Positions 33,361 to 41,399 of a DNA stretch of 64,000 nucleotides are shown here, in pieces; the stretch's first letter is position 1; every line of letters starts with the position of its first letter. A program made the translations under genes and the position numbers. The DNA comes from Lentzea kentuckyensis (GTDB lineage: Bacteria; Actinomycetota; Actinomycetes; Mycobacteriales; Pseudonocardiaceae). Below the pieces are notes generated by a model. The model did not search any database, had not been told where the DNA came from, and was given only the letters and a program-made list of their open reading frames with translations. The DNA lies in the NCBI RefSeq assembly GCF_002150765.1, contig NZ_MUYM01000128.1, positions 1-64,000 of the forward strand. Reading direction: 5' to 3'.

Positions 33361-34281
33361 ATGATCCGCAACGCTCTGCTCGCCGCCGCCGCTCTCACCG
33401 CCGTCGTCGCCCCCGCCACCGCGTCGGCCGACACGATCATCGGCACGCCGCCCCCGTGCGTCGGCGCCGCCGACCTGGTCGGCCCCACGTTCAACGTCAA
33501 GAAGTGCGGCATCAGCGATGTGGACCAGTTCCGCGCCGGTCTCGAGAACAACGGCAACGCCTACTGCGGCCCCACGTCGCTCTACAACGTCCTGCACTAC
33601 TGGGGTCACGAGAAGAACGCGCCGGTCGGCTGGCTGACCACCAAGGTCGGCAACCTCGACCCGAAGGACCCCTCCGACTACAGCGTCATCACCAACTCGA
33701 TCTGGCGGATCGGCGTCGACGCGAAGTACGACGGCGGCACCAACCTCACCAACCTGCGCAGCGCGTGGAACATCGCCACCAAGCCAGCCCGCGACGCCGG
33801 CTGGACGACCACGCAGGGCGTCATCAGCACCAACGACGCCGCGGACTTCGCCGGTGACGTCGCCCGCAAGCTGAACGAGGGCCCGATCCAGCTGGTGTAC
33901 GGCCGCTACAAGGCGGGCCCGACGGCCGGTTCCCTGCAGCGCAGCGGCGGCCACATCGTCACCGTCGTGTCCGCGACCGGCAACTTCAACGGCACGACGA
34001 TCCAGCTCAAGCTGGCCGACCCCGGCCGCGCGCTGGACAGCGGTCAGGGCGACTACCTCTACACCCAGTCCGCCTACGAGTCGCTCGACGTGACGCTGAC
34101 CAAGAAGGTCCTCAACGAGTACGTCCCGGTCAAGGACGACGAGAACACGCGTGAGGACGAGTCGCAGCAGCCGGGCACCTACCGCACCGTGACGCGCTGG
34201 GAGCTCACCGGCCCGCGCTACGTCAGCGACACCACGCGTCAGATGGTCGAGGGCTTCAACTGGTTCGACATGGCCAAATAA
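33361..34281 (+). CDS. Secreted C39/papain-like cysteine peptidase
   Basis: 306 residues with a signal peptide (IRNALLAAAALTAVVAPATA). The catalytic pattern of the C39-like papain fold is visible: NAYCGPTSLYNVLHYWG with Cys-69, GGHIVTVV with His-198, and the following KLADPGR aspartate. The C-terminal 60 residues are charged (DDENTREDESQQPG) and may form a separate module. No transporter is fused or adjacent, so it is an exported free enzyme rather than a bacteriocin-processing ABC peptidase. It lies 143 bases behind the LAL regulator and may be regulated by it. Substrate unknown. Confidence 0.75.
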   Translation: MIRNALLAAAALTAVVAPATASADTIIGTPPPCVGAADLVGPTFNVKKCGISDVDQFRAGLENNGNAYCGPTSLYNVLHYWGHEKNAPVGWLTTKVGNLDPKDPSDYSVITNSIWRIGVDAKYDGGTNLTNLRSAWNIATKPARDAGWTTTQGVISTNDAADFAGDVARKLNEGPIQLVYGRYKAGPTAGSLQRSGGHIVTVVSATGNFNGTTIQLKLADPGRALDSGQGDYLYTQSAYESLDVTLTKKVLNEYVPVKDDENTREDESQQPGTYRTVTRWELTGPRYVSDTTRQMVEGFNWFDMAK

Positions 34282-34292
34282 CTCGTCCGGGT

Positions 34293-34349
34293 GGTGGATG
34301 AAGGGCTCCTTCATCCACGTGAGGTGGATGAAGGAGCCCTTCATCCACC
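34293..34349. repeat. Compound palindrome, 26-bp perfect arms
   Basis: 34293-34318 and 34324-34349 are exact inverted copies around 5 bases, and each arm is itself an 11-bp inverted repeat (GTGGATGAAGG/CCTTCATCCAC). The quartet of GTGGATGAAGG half-sites can form one cruciform or two hairpins. It belongs to a group of intergenic palindromes in this window. Confidence 0.8.
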
Positions 34350-34350
34350 T

Positions 34351-34379
34351 GGGGCCACACTCTTCAGGGGTGTGGCCCC
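34351..34379. terminator. Hairpin terminator
   Basis: GGGGCCACAC pairs perfectly with GTGTGGCCCC over a 9-base loop; 20 bases before the TetR gene, downstream of the peptidase gene. Confidence 0.7.
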
Positions 34380-34398
34380 TTCGCCATAGCCTGAATCC

Positions 34399-34923
34399 AT
34401 GGTCGGCCGCGATCGGGAACGAACCCGCCGCCGGTTGCTGGACGCCGCGTGCGTCGAGTTCGCGGCCTACGGGATCGCCGGCGCACGGATGGAGCGGATC
34501 GCCCGCATCGCCGGGTGTTCCGCTGGCCTCGCCTACAACTACTACGGCGGCAAGGACGAGCTGTTCGACGCCGTGCAGTCCGAGGTGATGCGGGCGGCGG
34601 CGGTGGAGTTCGACGCCCGCGACCTGCCCGGTTACGCGGTCCGGCTCTACGACCTGCAGCACCGGCACCCAGAGTTCGCGCGGCTCGCCACCTGGCAACG
34701 GCTGGAGCGGCGCTGGGGAATCGTCAGCCGCGCGGCCGACGTGGAGGCGATCCGCTCGGCCCAGGAGCTGGGGCTGGTCTCGTCCCGGTTCCCGGCGGAG
34801 CACGTGTTGCAGCTGGTGCTGGCGATCGCGTCGATGTGGTCGAACACGCCGGCGTGGGGATCGGACCACGTGGTGCGGCGGCGGACCGTCGAGGAGGCCG
34901 TGCGACGGCTGGTGGAGCCGTAG
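34399..34923 (+). CDS. TetR-family transcriptional regulator
   Basis: 174 residues. The HTH reads RRRLLDAACVEFAAYGIAGA, then MERIARIAGCSAGLAYNYYG and GGKDELFDAV. The C-terminal domain is short (about 115 residues). It starts 20 bases after a strong hairpin. The two glycosyltransferase genes downstream begin 187 bases later on the same strand and could be its targets. No operator could be identified. The 187-base gap holds no gene. Confidence 0.87.
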   Translation: MVGRDRERTRRRLLDAACVEFAAYGIAGARMERIARIAGCSAGLAYNYYGGKDELFDAVQSEVMRAAAVEFDARDLPGYAVRLYDLQHRHPEFARLATWQRLERRWGIVSRAADVEAIRSAQELGLVSSRFPAEHVLQLVLAIASMWSNTPAWGSDHVVRRRTVEEAVRRLVEP

Positions 34924-35110
34924 GTCAGTCGACGGCGGTGATGCAGAGGACCGTTAGTTCGGCGTTCGCGAAGTCGGTCAGGGACGTAGGTTCAGCTTCC
35001 GGCGAGCCATGTGCCAGCCCCGTCCGTCGCGGTTGATCACGTTCCAGGGCTGGGGCATGGGCGGAGTCTGACCGCCGCAACCCCCGCCCGCATGCGGTTA
35101 ACCTGGTCGT

Positions 35111-36190
35111 ATGCGTGTTCTCGTGGTCGCCGCTCCGCTGCTGGGTCATGTCTTCCCGCTGATGCCGTTCGCGTTGGCGCTGCGGGACGCGGGACACGAC
35201 GTCGTGGTGGCGACCGGCGGCGAGGCGCTGCGGGTCCGCGACTCGGGGCTGCACGTCGAGGACGTCGTCCCCGCGAAGGTCCGCTTCGGGCCGATCGCGT
35301 TGCGCATCATGGTCACGCATCCGATGGTGGCGAAGCGGGAGATGCGGGGCAGCGGCAGGCTGGACTTCGTGTCCCGGTTGTTCGGGGCGGTCGGCGACGC
35401 GATGACGGAGCCGTTGCAGGCGCTCGCCAGGCGGTGGAAGCCGGACGTCGTGGTGCACGAACCGCTGGCGGCCGCCGGGTCCGCTTTGGGTGTGCCGTCG
35501 GTCGTGCACGACGTGTCGTTGTTCGACGGGCTGGAGCTGACGGCGGCGGTCGGGGCTCGGATGAAGGCCGGGGTGCGTTCTCCCGCCACGATTCTGCGCA
35601 CCGCGCCGAAGTCCGTCGCGGAGTTCTGGGGTGGCCGGCCGATGCGGTTCGTCGCCTACAGCGGTGACGGCGAAGTGCCGCAGTGGCTGGCCGAGCCCTC
35701 TGGCAAGCCGCGGATCCTGGTCAGCCGCAGCACGGCGCCCGGTCCCGGTTCTGGCCGGATGATGGCGGCGGTGGTCAGGGCGGCGGAGCGGGTGGACGCC
35801 GAGTTCGTGCTGGTCCGGCCGGAACGCACCAAGGACCTGCCGGACAACGTCCGGACGGTCGGCTGGGTGCCGATCCCGCGCATCCTGCCGTTCTGCGACG
35901 GGATCGTGCACCACGGTGGCGCGGGCACGGTGCTCGGAGCGCTGGCGGCGGGGGTGCCGCAACTGGTCGAGCCGGGGCCGGGTGACCGGACGGTGCACGC
36001 GAACGTGATCGCCGCGCGTGGGGCCGGGCTCAGGGCGGCGGCGCAGGAGGTCACGCCCGAACTGCTCACCGGGCTCATCGAGGACTCGAAGCTGCAGCGG
36101 GCCGCGGGTGAGGTGCGCGACGAGATCGCCGGGATGCCGGCGCCGGCCGAGGTGGCGGCGATTCTGGAAGATCTCATCCCGCTGAAATGA
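35111..36190 (+). CDS. GT1/MGT-type glycosyltransferase
   Basis: 359 residues. N-terminal acceptor domain: MRVLVVAAPLLGHVFPLMPF. C-terminal donor domain: GWVPIPRILPFCDGIVHHGG, then GAGTVLGALAAGVPQLVEPG, the nucleotide-sugar binding motif. It resembles the glycosyltransferases of macrolide and aromatic polyketide pathways and drug-inactivating relatives. First of two tandem glycosyltransferases; the second starts 12 bases after its stop. Donor sugar and acceptor unknown. Confidence 0.87.
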   Translation: MRVLVVAAPLLGHVFPLMPFALALRDAGHDVVVATGGEALRVRDSGLHVEDVVPAKVRFGPIALRIMVTHPMVAKREMRGSGRLDFVSRLFGAVGDAMTEPLQALARRWKPDVVVHEPLAAAGSALGVPSVVHDVSLFDGLELTAAVGARMKAGVRSPATILRTAPKSVAEFWGGRPMRFVAYSGDGEVPQWLAEPSGKPRILVSRSTAPGPGSGRMMAAVVRAAERVDAEFVLVRPERTKDLPDNVRTVGWVPIPRILPFCDGIVHHGGAGTVLGALAAGVPQLVEPGPGDRTVHANVIAARGAGLRAAAQEVTPELLTGLIEDSKLQRAAGEVRDEIAGMPAPAEVAAILEDLIPLK

Positions 36191-36202
36191 ACAGCACCTA
36201 TC

Positions 36203-37357
36203 GTGGATCAGGTGCGTATTCTCTTCTCGAGCTTAGGCTCACACGGACACACATACCCGTTACTCCCGCTCGCGATCGCCGCCCGCGAGCAGGGTCATGA
36301 CATCCTTTACGCAGTCGATTCCGGTTTCCACACGACCGTGGAAAAGCTGGGTTTCACGGTGGTGGACGCGGGCCTGAGCATCGGAGACGCGTTCCGTCAG
36401 GCCAACGAATTGCACGGCACAGCCGAGTTCCGGCGGGACATGTTGCGGCAGACCGCCGTCCAGGCCTTCGGATCTGTGCTGCCCAGGGCCTTCCTGAAGG
36501 ACCTGGAGCCGGTCCTGCAGCGCGACAAGCCCGACCTGGTGGTCTTCGAGATCGTCAACCCCGGCGCCGGGCTCGCGGCCATGCGGGCGGGCATCCCGGC
36601 GGTGTGCCACGGGTTCGGCAAGATGGACACGACCACGGTCCCGGACGCCATGAGCGACCTGTTGCTGGAGTACGTCGCCGAGCTCGGCATTCAGCTGCCG
36701 GATGGGCAGCATTTCGGCCTCGGATCGCCGTACCTCGACGTCTTCCCGTCGTCTCTACAGGATTTGTCGTATCTTTCCGGCCTCGATCGCATTCCGCTGC
36801 GACCGATCCCCTTCGCCGAATCCGGCGAATTGCCCGAATGGGTGCTCGAACACCGGAAACCGCTCGTGTACCTGACGTTCGGCACCGCGTTCGCGAACCC
36901 GGACCTGCTGCGCACCGCCATCGCCGGGCTGTCCGGCCTCGACGCCGAGGTGCTGGTCGCCAGCGGGCCGCTGGTCGACCCGTCCGAGCTGACCGACGTA
37001 CCGGCCAACGTGCACGTACTGCCGTGGGTGCCCCAGGCGGATCTGCTCGCGCACGCGGATCTCGTCGCGCACCACGGCGGCTCCGGCACCACGATCGCCG
37101 CGATGACCCACGGGGTGCCCCAGCTGGTCCTGCCGCAGGGCGCCGACCAGTTCCGCAACGCCGAGATCGTCGCGAACTCAGGCCTGGGGGCACAGCTCGT
37201 GGGTGAGGCGTTCACGGCGGACGCGGCACACGAGATCGCCCAGAAGTTGCTTCAGGACAACGACGTCCGGACCGCGAGCGCGAGCATCGCGGCGGAGATC
37301 GCCGCCATGCCGCACCCGGACGAGGTCGTGCCGAAGCTGGTCGAACTGGCCGGCTGA
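36203..37357 (+). CDS. GT1/MGT-type glycosyltransferase
   Basis: 384 residues, GTG start (GTG-36212 is an alternative). N-terminus VRILFSSLGSHGHTYPLLPL; donor-site motifs LVYLTFGTAF, VLPWVPQADLLAHADLVAHH, GGSGTTIAAM and LPQGADQFRNAE. The longer acceptor domain and the conserved Gln/Asp after the PQG motif make it closer to the enzyme at 4.3 kb than to its immediate neighbour. Likely co-transcribed with the upstream gene. A hairpin follows its stop. Confidence 0.87.
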   Translation: MDQVRILFSSLGSHGHTYPLLPLAIAAREQGHDILYAVDSGFHTTVEKLGFTVVDAGLSIGDAFRQANELHGTAEFRRDMLRQTAVQAFGSVLPRAFLKDLEPVLQRDKPDLVVFEIVNPGAGLAAMRAGIPAVCHGFGKMDTTTVPDAMSDLLLEYVAELGIQLPDGQHFGLGSPYLDVFPSSLQDLSYLSGLDRIPLRPIPFAESGELPEWVLEHRKPLVYLTFGTAFANPDLLRTAIAGLSGLDAEVLVASGPLVDPSELTDVPANVHVLPWVPQADLLAHADLVAHHGGSGTTIAAMTHGVPQLVLPQGADQFRNAEIVANSGLGAQLVGEAFTADAAHEIAQKLLQDNDVRTASASIAAEIAAMPHPDEVVPKLVELAG

Positions 37358-37367
37358 CACGGTGGAG

Positions 37368-37392
37368 CCGGTGCCTACTCGCTGGGCACCGG
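37368..37392. terminator. Hairpin between convergent genes
   Basis: CCGGTGCC/GGCACCGG, 8-bp stem with a 9-base loop, overlapping the STAS stop codon. Probable bidirectional terminator. Confidence 0.5.
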
Positions 37393-37758
37393 TTTCAACG
37401 CGGACAACGCCTCTTCAACCGAGTCGTACAGCGCCAGCACGTCGGCCACTCCCGTGACCTGCAACGGCCTCTTCACCGCGCGGTGCGGCGCGACGACGTG
37501 GAAACCCGTGTGGTGCTCCTCGGAGAGCTCGTGCGCCGTGATCAACGTGGAGATGCCGGTCGAGCCGAAGAAGCTGACCTCGGTGAGGTCGGCGACAACC
37601 GCCGGCCCTCCGGACTCGAAACCGTGCCGAAGCGCGTCAAGCACGTCGTCGGCGGTGTCGACGTCGATCTCGCCTTCCACCACGACGACCACCACCCCGG
37701 CGACGTCCGCGGCACGGACTGTGAGCAGCGGTGATTCCTTGAGCAGATCTTCGTTCAC
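37375..37758 (-). CDS. STAS-domain anti-sigma-factor antagonist
   Basis: 127 residues. The STAS fold is plain: VVVVVEGEIDVDTADDVLDA, then VVADLTEVSFFGSTGISTLI. The Ser-Thr pair in FFGSTG is where SpoIIAA-type proteins are phosphorylated. GTG-37758 is preferred (GGGGAG upstream); the frame is open to 37869. It is the last gene of a run with a histidine kinase, two response regulators and a SpoIIAB-like ATPase, so a partner-switch output is likely. Confidence 0.87.
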   Translation of the reverse strand: MNEDLLKESPLLTVRAADVAGVVVVVVEGEIDVDTADDVLDALRHGFESGGPAVVADLTEVSFFGSTGISTLITAHELSEEHHTGFHVVAPHRAVKRPLQVTGVADVLALYDSVEEALSALKPVPSE

Positions 37759-37858
37759 CAGCACTCCCCGGTGGCCGAAGCACATAGATACCGGTCCGAG
37801 CACCTTGCTGAACCCGGTTGAGCCTTCGACGTTACGGCTGTTACTTCCACACCACAAC

Positions 37859-38227
37859 CTATCGCTCACCCAAACGCCGAACGGCGGCGACCAGTTCGGT
37901 GTTGCGAACGCCTTTGGCCAGGTAGTCGGTCACCCCGGCACGACGCATCTCGTCGACCGCGCCGGGATCGGTGTAGGCGGAGAACGCCAGGATCCGAGTG
38001 CCGGGAGTGCGCTGCAGGATCTCCGTCGCCGCGTGCGCACCACCTCCGCAGGGCATCCGGACGTCCAGCACGACCACCGCCGGAGCGTGGCGCTCAGCCA
38101 GTTCGACGGCTTCCCTGGCGTCGGCGGCGACCGCGATCACCTCCATGTCCGGCTGGTCGTCGAGCACGTCCCGCAGGACGTCCCTGATCAGCGGATCGTC
38201 GTCGGCGATGAGGATGCGGACGTTCAC
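37859..38227 (-). CDS. Stand-alone receiver-domain response regulator
   Basis: 122 residues, a REC domain only: acidic cluster ADDD (9-11), phospho-acceptor Asp-55 in VVVLDVRMP, the Ser/Thr switch in LAFSAY, and Lys in YLAKG. No output domain. Its start overlaps the stop of the PAS kinase by 4 bases, so it is the kinase's direct partner and probably passes the signal by protein contact, perhaps to the STAS/ATPase pair encoded around it. Confidence 0.9.
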   Translation of the reverse strand: MNVRILIADDDPLIRDVLRDVLDDQPDMEVIAVAADAREAVELAERHAPAVVVLDVRMPCGGGAHAATEILQRTPGTRILAFSAYTDPGAVDEMRRAGVTDYLAKGVRNTELVAAVRRLGER

Positions 38228-39249
38228 GGCCGCACGTCCGGAAGCCAGAACTCGACCAGGGTGCCCTCACCCTCCGGTCCGGACACGGTGCACCAGCCGC
38301 CTGCGGCCTCCGCCCGTTCGCGCATCTCGATCAGGCCGAAGTGGCCGGAGTTCGGGTCGAGGTCGATCAGCCCGACACCGTCGTCGACGACCCGGACCAG
38401 GAAGCCGCGGTCGACCGTGGACAGGTCGATGGTGACGGCCGACGCCCGCGCGTGCTTGCGCACGTTGGTCAGCGCCTCCTGGCAGATGCGGAAGACCGTG
38501 ATGGCCGCGTCGCCACCGGGCTCGCGTTCGAACGCGTAGCGGATCTTCCCGACCATGGAGGTGTCCGCGAGGTACGCGGCCAGCGAGTTCCGCAGGCCCT
38601 GCCGCTCGATGCCCGGCGGGCGGACGCGGTAGACCAGGTTGCGCAGCCGGCTGATGGTGGCCCTGACCGCGCCGTCGAGCTGGTCCACGGTCGCGCGGTG
38701 CTCGTCGGGCACCTTGCTCGCGAGCAGCTGCAGCCTCATGTCGACGGCGACCATGGCCTGGATCGTGTCGTCGTGGACGTCCCACGCGATGCGCTGCCGT
38801 TCCTGCTCCTGCGCCTCGACGAGGTGGGCGAGCAGCCGGCGCCGGTCGGTGAGCTGTTGCTCGGCCCGCCGCCGTTCGGTCATGTCCCTGGTGACCTTGC
38901 CGAACCCGCGCAGCTCGCCGCTGTCGTCGTAGAGCGCGGTGATGATCACGTTCGCCCAGAACCGGGTGCCGTCCTTGCGCACCCGCCAGCCCTCGTCCTC
39001 GAGGGCGCCCTCGGACCGCGCGACCCGCAGCTCCCAGTCGGGTTTGCCGGCCTGGACGTCCTCCAGCGGGTAGAACGTGGAGAAGTGGCGCCCGATGATC
39101 TCCTCGGCGGTATAACCCTTGATGCGCTCGGCGCCGGCGTTCCAGCTCACGATGTGCCCGCCCGGGTCGAGCATGAAGATCCCGTAGTCCCGCACACCGA
39201 GCACGAGCAGGCGAAAGAGATCGCTGTCCCGCCAGTCGTCCGGATGCAC
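38224..39249 (-). CDS. PAS-domain sensor histidine kinase (HisKA_3, NarL type)
   Basis: 341 residues, no membrane segment: cytoplasmic sensor. PAS/PAC at 15-125 (GIFMLDPGGHIVSWNAGAER, then GRHFSTFYP, then FGKVTRDMTERR). HisKA_3 dimer region at 145-215 with the phospho-histidine in RIAWDVHDDTIQAM. HATPase at 240-340 (ALTNVRKHARAS, VVDDGVGL). PAS domains of this sequence type often bind redox or oxygen cofactors; none is evident here. Coupled to the downstream receiver protein. Confidence 0.9.
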   Translation of the reverse strand: MHPDDWRDSDLFRLLVLGVRDYGIFMLDPGGHIVSWNAGAERIKGYTAEEIIGRHFSTFYPLEDVQAGKPDWELRVARSEGALEDEGWRVRKDGTRFWANVIITALYDDSGELRGFGKVTRDMTERRRAEQQLTDRRRLLAHLVEAQEQERQRIAWDVHDDTIQAMVAVDMRLQLLASKVPDEHRATVDQLDGAVRATISRLRNLVYRVRPPGIERQGLRNSLAAYLADTSMVGKIRYAFEREPGGDAAITVFRICQEALTNVRKHARASAVTIDLSTVDRGFLVRVVDDGVGLIDLDPNSGHFGLIEMRERAEAAGGWCTVSGPEGEGTLVEFWLPDVRP

Positions 39250-39265
39250 GGCCTCATCATGGCGG

Positions 39266-39688
39266 TCAGGCCGTCAGCTCACACCAGACGACCTTCTGAC
39301 CAGCACGTTCGATGACACCCCAGCTCTCGCTGAGCACGGCCACGAGCTGCAGGCCCCAGCGACCGGCCCGCATCTCGGGTCTGGCGATGTCGTCGTCGAC
39401 CACCTCGACCAGCATCTGGTCCCGGCCACCGACGATGCGCACGATCGGGTGGCCGCTCCCGTGGCAGACGGCGTTGGTGGTCAGCTCGTTGACGACCAGC
39501 ACCACGTCGTCGTGGTTGCCGAGGTAACCGCAGGTGGCCGTGGCCCGGCGGGCGAAGTCGCGGGCGAGAGCCACACCGCCGCGCCCCTCCTCACCCGGAA
39601 GGGAGAACACCGCTTCGGTGAGCGAACTCGTGGCCACAGAAGCACACTGCACCACCGGCACCCACAAGCGCAGACGCAGGCAGATCAA
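39266..39688 (-). CDS. SpoIIAB/RsbW-like ATP-binding protein
   Basis: 140 residues, TTG start (GTG codons about 12 residues later are alternatives). HATPase_c_2 motifs: VVLVVNELTTNAVCHGSG, VEVVDDD and GRWGLQLVAVLSESWGV. In actinomycetes such proteins act as anti-sigma factors or serine kinases that switch STAS partners; a STAS protein is three genes away in the same run. Spacing to the flanking genes is 16 and 19 bases. Confidence 0.85.
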   Translation of the reverse strand: MICLRLRLWVPVVQCASVATSSLTEAVFSLPGEEGRGGVALARDFARRATATCGYLGNHDDVVLVVNELTTNAVCHGSGHPIVRIVGGRDQMLVEVVDDDIARPEMRAGRWGLQLVAVLSESWGVIERAGQKVVWCELTA

Positions 39689-39707
39689 CTCGTGTAGTGC
39701 AGTTGCA

Positions 39708-40328
39708 TCAGTCGAGCAGGCCCTCGCGGCGGGCGATGGACACCGCCTCCAGCTTCGACCGGGCGCCGAGCTTGTCGAGCACGCGCTGCACGTGGTTGCG
39801 CGCGGTGTTGCGGGCGACGCCGAGCCTGCTGGAGATCTGGTCGGTGCCCGCGCCGTCCGCGAGCAGCAGCAACGTCTCCTGCTCGCGTGCGGTGAGGGTG
39901 GCGCCGGCGAACTTCATCCGGCCGCTCAGCCGGTCCAGCACACCCCCGAGCAGCTTCTGGTCGAACACCACCTCGCCCGCCGCGACCTTGCGGACCGCAT
40001 CGACCAGCTCGTCGAGCCGCGCGGACTTGAGGATCAGCCCGGCACCGCCGGACTCGGCGACGCGGGCGGCGACCGACGCGGTCGCCTCGCCGGTCAGCAC
40101 GAGCACCTTGGCGCCACCGCTGACGAGTTCCGGGATCAGCGCGGTGCCGTCACCGTCTGGCAGCCTGCGGTCGAGGAGGACGACGTCGGGCTTGCCGCCG
40201 CGCGCGTGTGCCAGTGCGGCCGCGACGGTGGACGCACGGGCGATCACCTCGATCCCGGCACGTTCCAGCGCCAGTCCGATCGCCTCGGCGACCATGTCGT
40301 GGTCCTCCACGAGAACCACTCTGGTCAT
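39708..40328 (-). CDS. LuxR/NarL-family response regulator
   Basis: 206 residues. Receiver domain with Asp-53 in VVLLDRRLPDGDG and acidic pocket VEDHD. The LuxR helix-turn-helix is at the end (LTAREQETLLLLADGAGTDQ, then VARNTARNHVQRVLDKLGA). HisKA_3 kinases pair with NarL-type regulators, so the PAS kinase two genes downstream may phosphorylate this protein as well as the stand-alone receiver. Confidence 0.9.
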   Translation of the reverse strand: MTRVVLVEDHDMVAEAIGLALERAGIEVIARASTVAAALAHARGGKPDVVLLDRRLPDGDGTALIPELVSGGAKVLVLTGEATASVAARVAESGGAGLILKSARLDELVDAVRKVAAGEVVFDQKLLGGVLDRLSGRMKFAGATLTAREQETLLLLADGAGTDQISSRLGVARNTARNHVQRVLDKLGARSKLEAVSIARREGLLD

Positions 40329-40333
40329 GTGGT

Positions 40334-41329
40334 TCAGCCTACGGCGTACCTGAAATTCCGCGACCGTCCGACCACGAACGGTCGCACCTCGTCGAACACC
40401 TCCTCGTGCTGCCGCTGCACGCCGAGCAGCGGCGAGATCAGCTTCAGCAGGTGCGTGGCCTCGGTCCTGAGCGCGCCGCCGAGTGGAATGAGGCCGAGGA
40501 AGACGGGCACTCCGGCGTTGGCCGCCTTGTGCCGGACGCGGTGCAGCACGTCCAGCGGGAGGTCGTCGAGCAGCACGTTGTCACCCTGGTAGGAGTGCGG
40601 CGGGAGGGGTTTGCCGGCTGCCTCGGCGAACGGCTTGCGGCCGAACTCGTCGATCAGCGTCGGAGCGACGCGGAGGTGGTCGATGTCGAACGGCCTGGTG
40701 CTCGCGAAGGTGAGGCGGACGACGTCCCCGATGGTCGTGAGCGCCGTGGTGACGTGGCCGGGCAGGCCCCACTTGTGGAACGCCTCGAACACCGCTTCCG
40801 CGTGCCTGGCTTCGAAGTGCAGCTCGCCCGCGTGGACCTGGTCGATCTCCAGGAGTTCGAACTCCAGCGCGGTGACGACGTCGCCGACCTTCTCCGTCCC
40901 GCGGACGCGATCGATCGCGAAGCCGAACTCGCGGGCCAGCACGCTGAACCCGCCGCCGAGCGTGTAGCCGACGACGCCGACGTCGCTCGCGTCGCCGCTG
41001 AGCGGGGCGAGGCCGTGGGGTGCGGCCTGCTCGATCACCTGCTGCCAGACCGCACCTGCCTGGGCCTTCGCGGTCCTGGTCGCCGGGTCGATCTCGACGT
41101 TGTTCATGCGCCTGGTCGAGATGAGGACGCCGGTGGTCGGCGTGGTCAGGCCGTGGCCGGTGGTCTGCACGGCGTACTCGAGGCCGTGCGTTTCGGCGTG
41201 GTGGACGGCCTCCTCGACGTCCTCGGCGTCCTCCACGGCGAAGATCACCTGAGGTTCGTGTCGGAGACCGGTCTGGAAACCACTGCGTTCCTCGTCGTAA
41301 CCGCTGTCTCCGGGGTAGAAAATCTGCAT
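40334..41329 (-). CDS. Short FAD-binding (PCMH-type) oxidoreductase
   Basis: 331 residues. Resembles berberine-bridge/BBE-like FAD-linked oxidases: AVQTTGHGLTTPTTGVLIST, then RTAKAQAGAVWQQVIEQAAP, then GVVGYTLGGGFSVLAREFG. The family usually has about 450 residues; the C-terminal BBE substrate segment is missing and the first part of the FAD domain is short. It is therefore a reduced family member or a truncated one. First gene of the signalling run (5 bases before the LuxR regulator) and divergent from LysR. Confidence 0.75.
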   Translation of the reverse strand: MQIFYPGDSGYDEERSGFQTGLRHEPQVIFAVEDAEDVEEAVHHAETHGLEYAVQTTGHGLTTPTTGVLISTRRMNNVEIDPATRTAKAQAGAVWQQVIEQAAPHGLAPLSGDASDVGVVGYTLGGGFSVLAREFGFAIDRVRGTEKVGDVVTALEFELLEIDQVHAGELHFEARHAEAVFEAFHKWGLPGHVTTALTTIGDVVRLTFASTRPFDIDHLRVAPTLIDEFGRKPFAEAAGKPLPPHSYQGDNVLLDDLPLDVLHRVRHKAANAGVPVFLGLIPLGGALRTEATHLLKLISPLLGVQRQHEEVFDEVRPFVVGRSRNFRYAVG

Positions 41330-41353
41330 GACTCCAGCATGGTTGGCCTGCGG

Positions 41354-41390
41354 TTATATGTCCAAGATCTAGTTGTGCTCGGGTCTATAA
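41354..41390. promoter_or_regulatory. Divergent promoter/operator region of LysR gene
   Basis: The 70-bp gap between the divergent FAD oxidase and LysR genes is locally AT-rich, with TTATA (41354-41358) and TATAA (41386-41390) forming a spaced dyad. Consistent with a LysR binding region overlapping both promoters. Confidence 0.4.
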
Positions 41391-41399
41391 TCGTTGGTT

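Noticed and set aside
34924-35110. Gap between TetR and glycosyltransferase genes searched for a gene remnant
   Set aside because: No frame with a start signal and no repeat was found.
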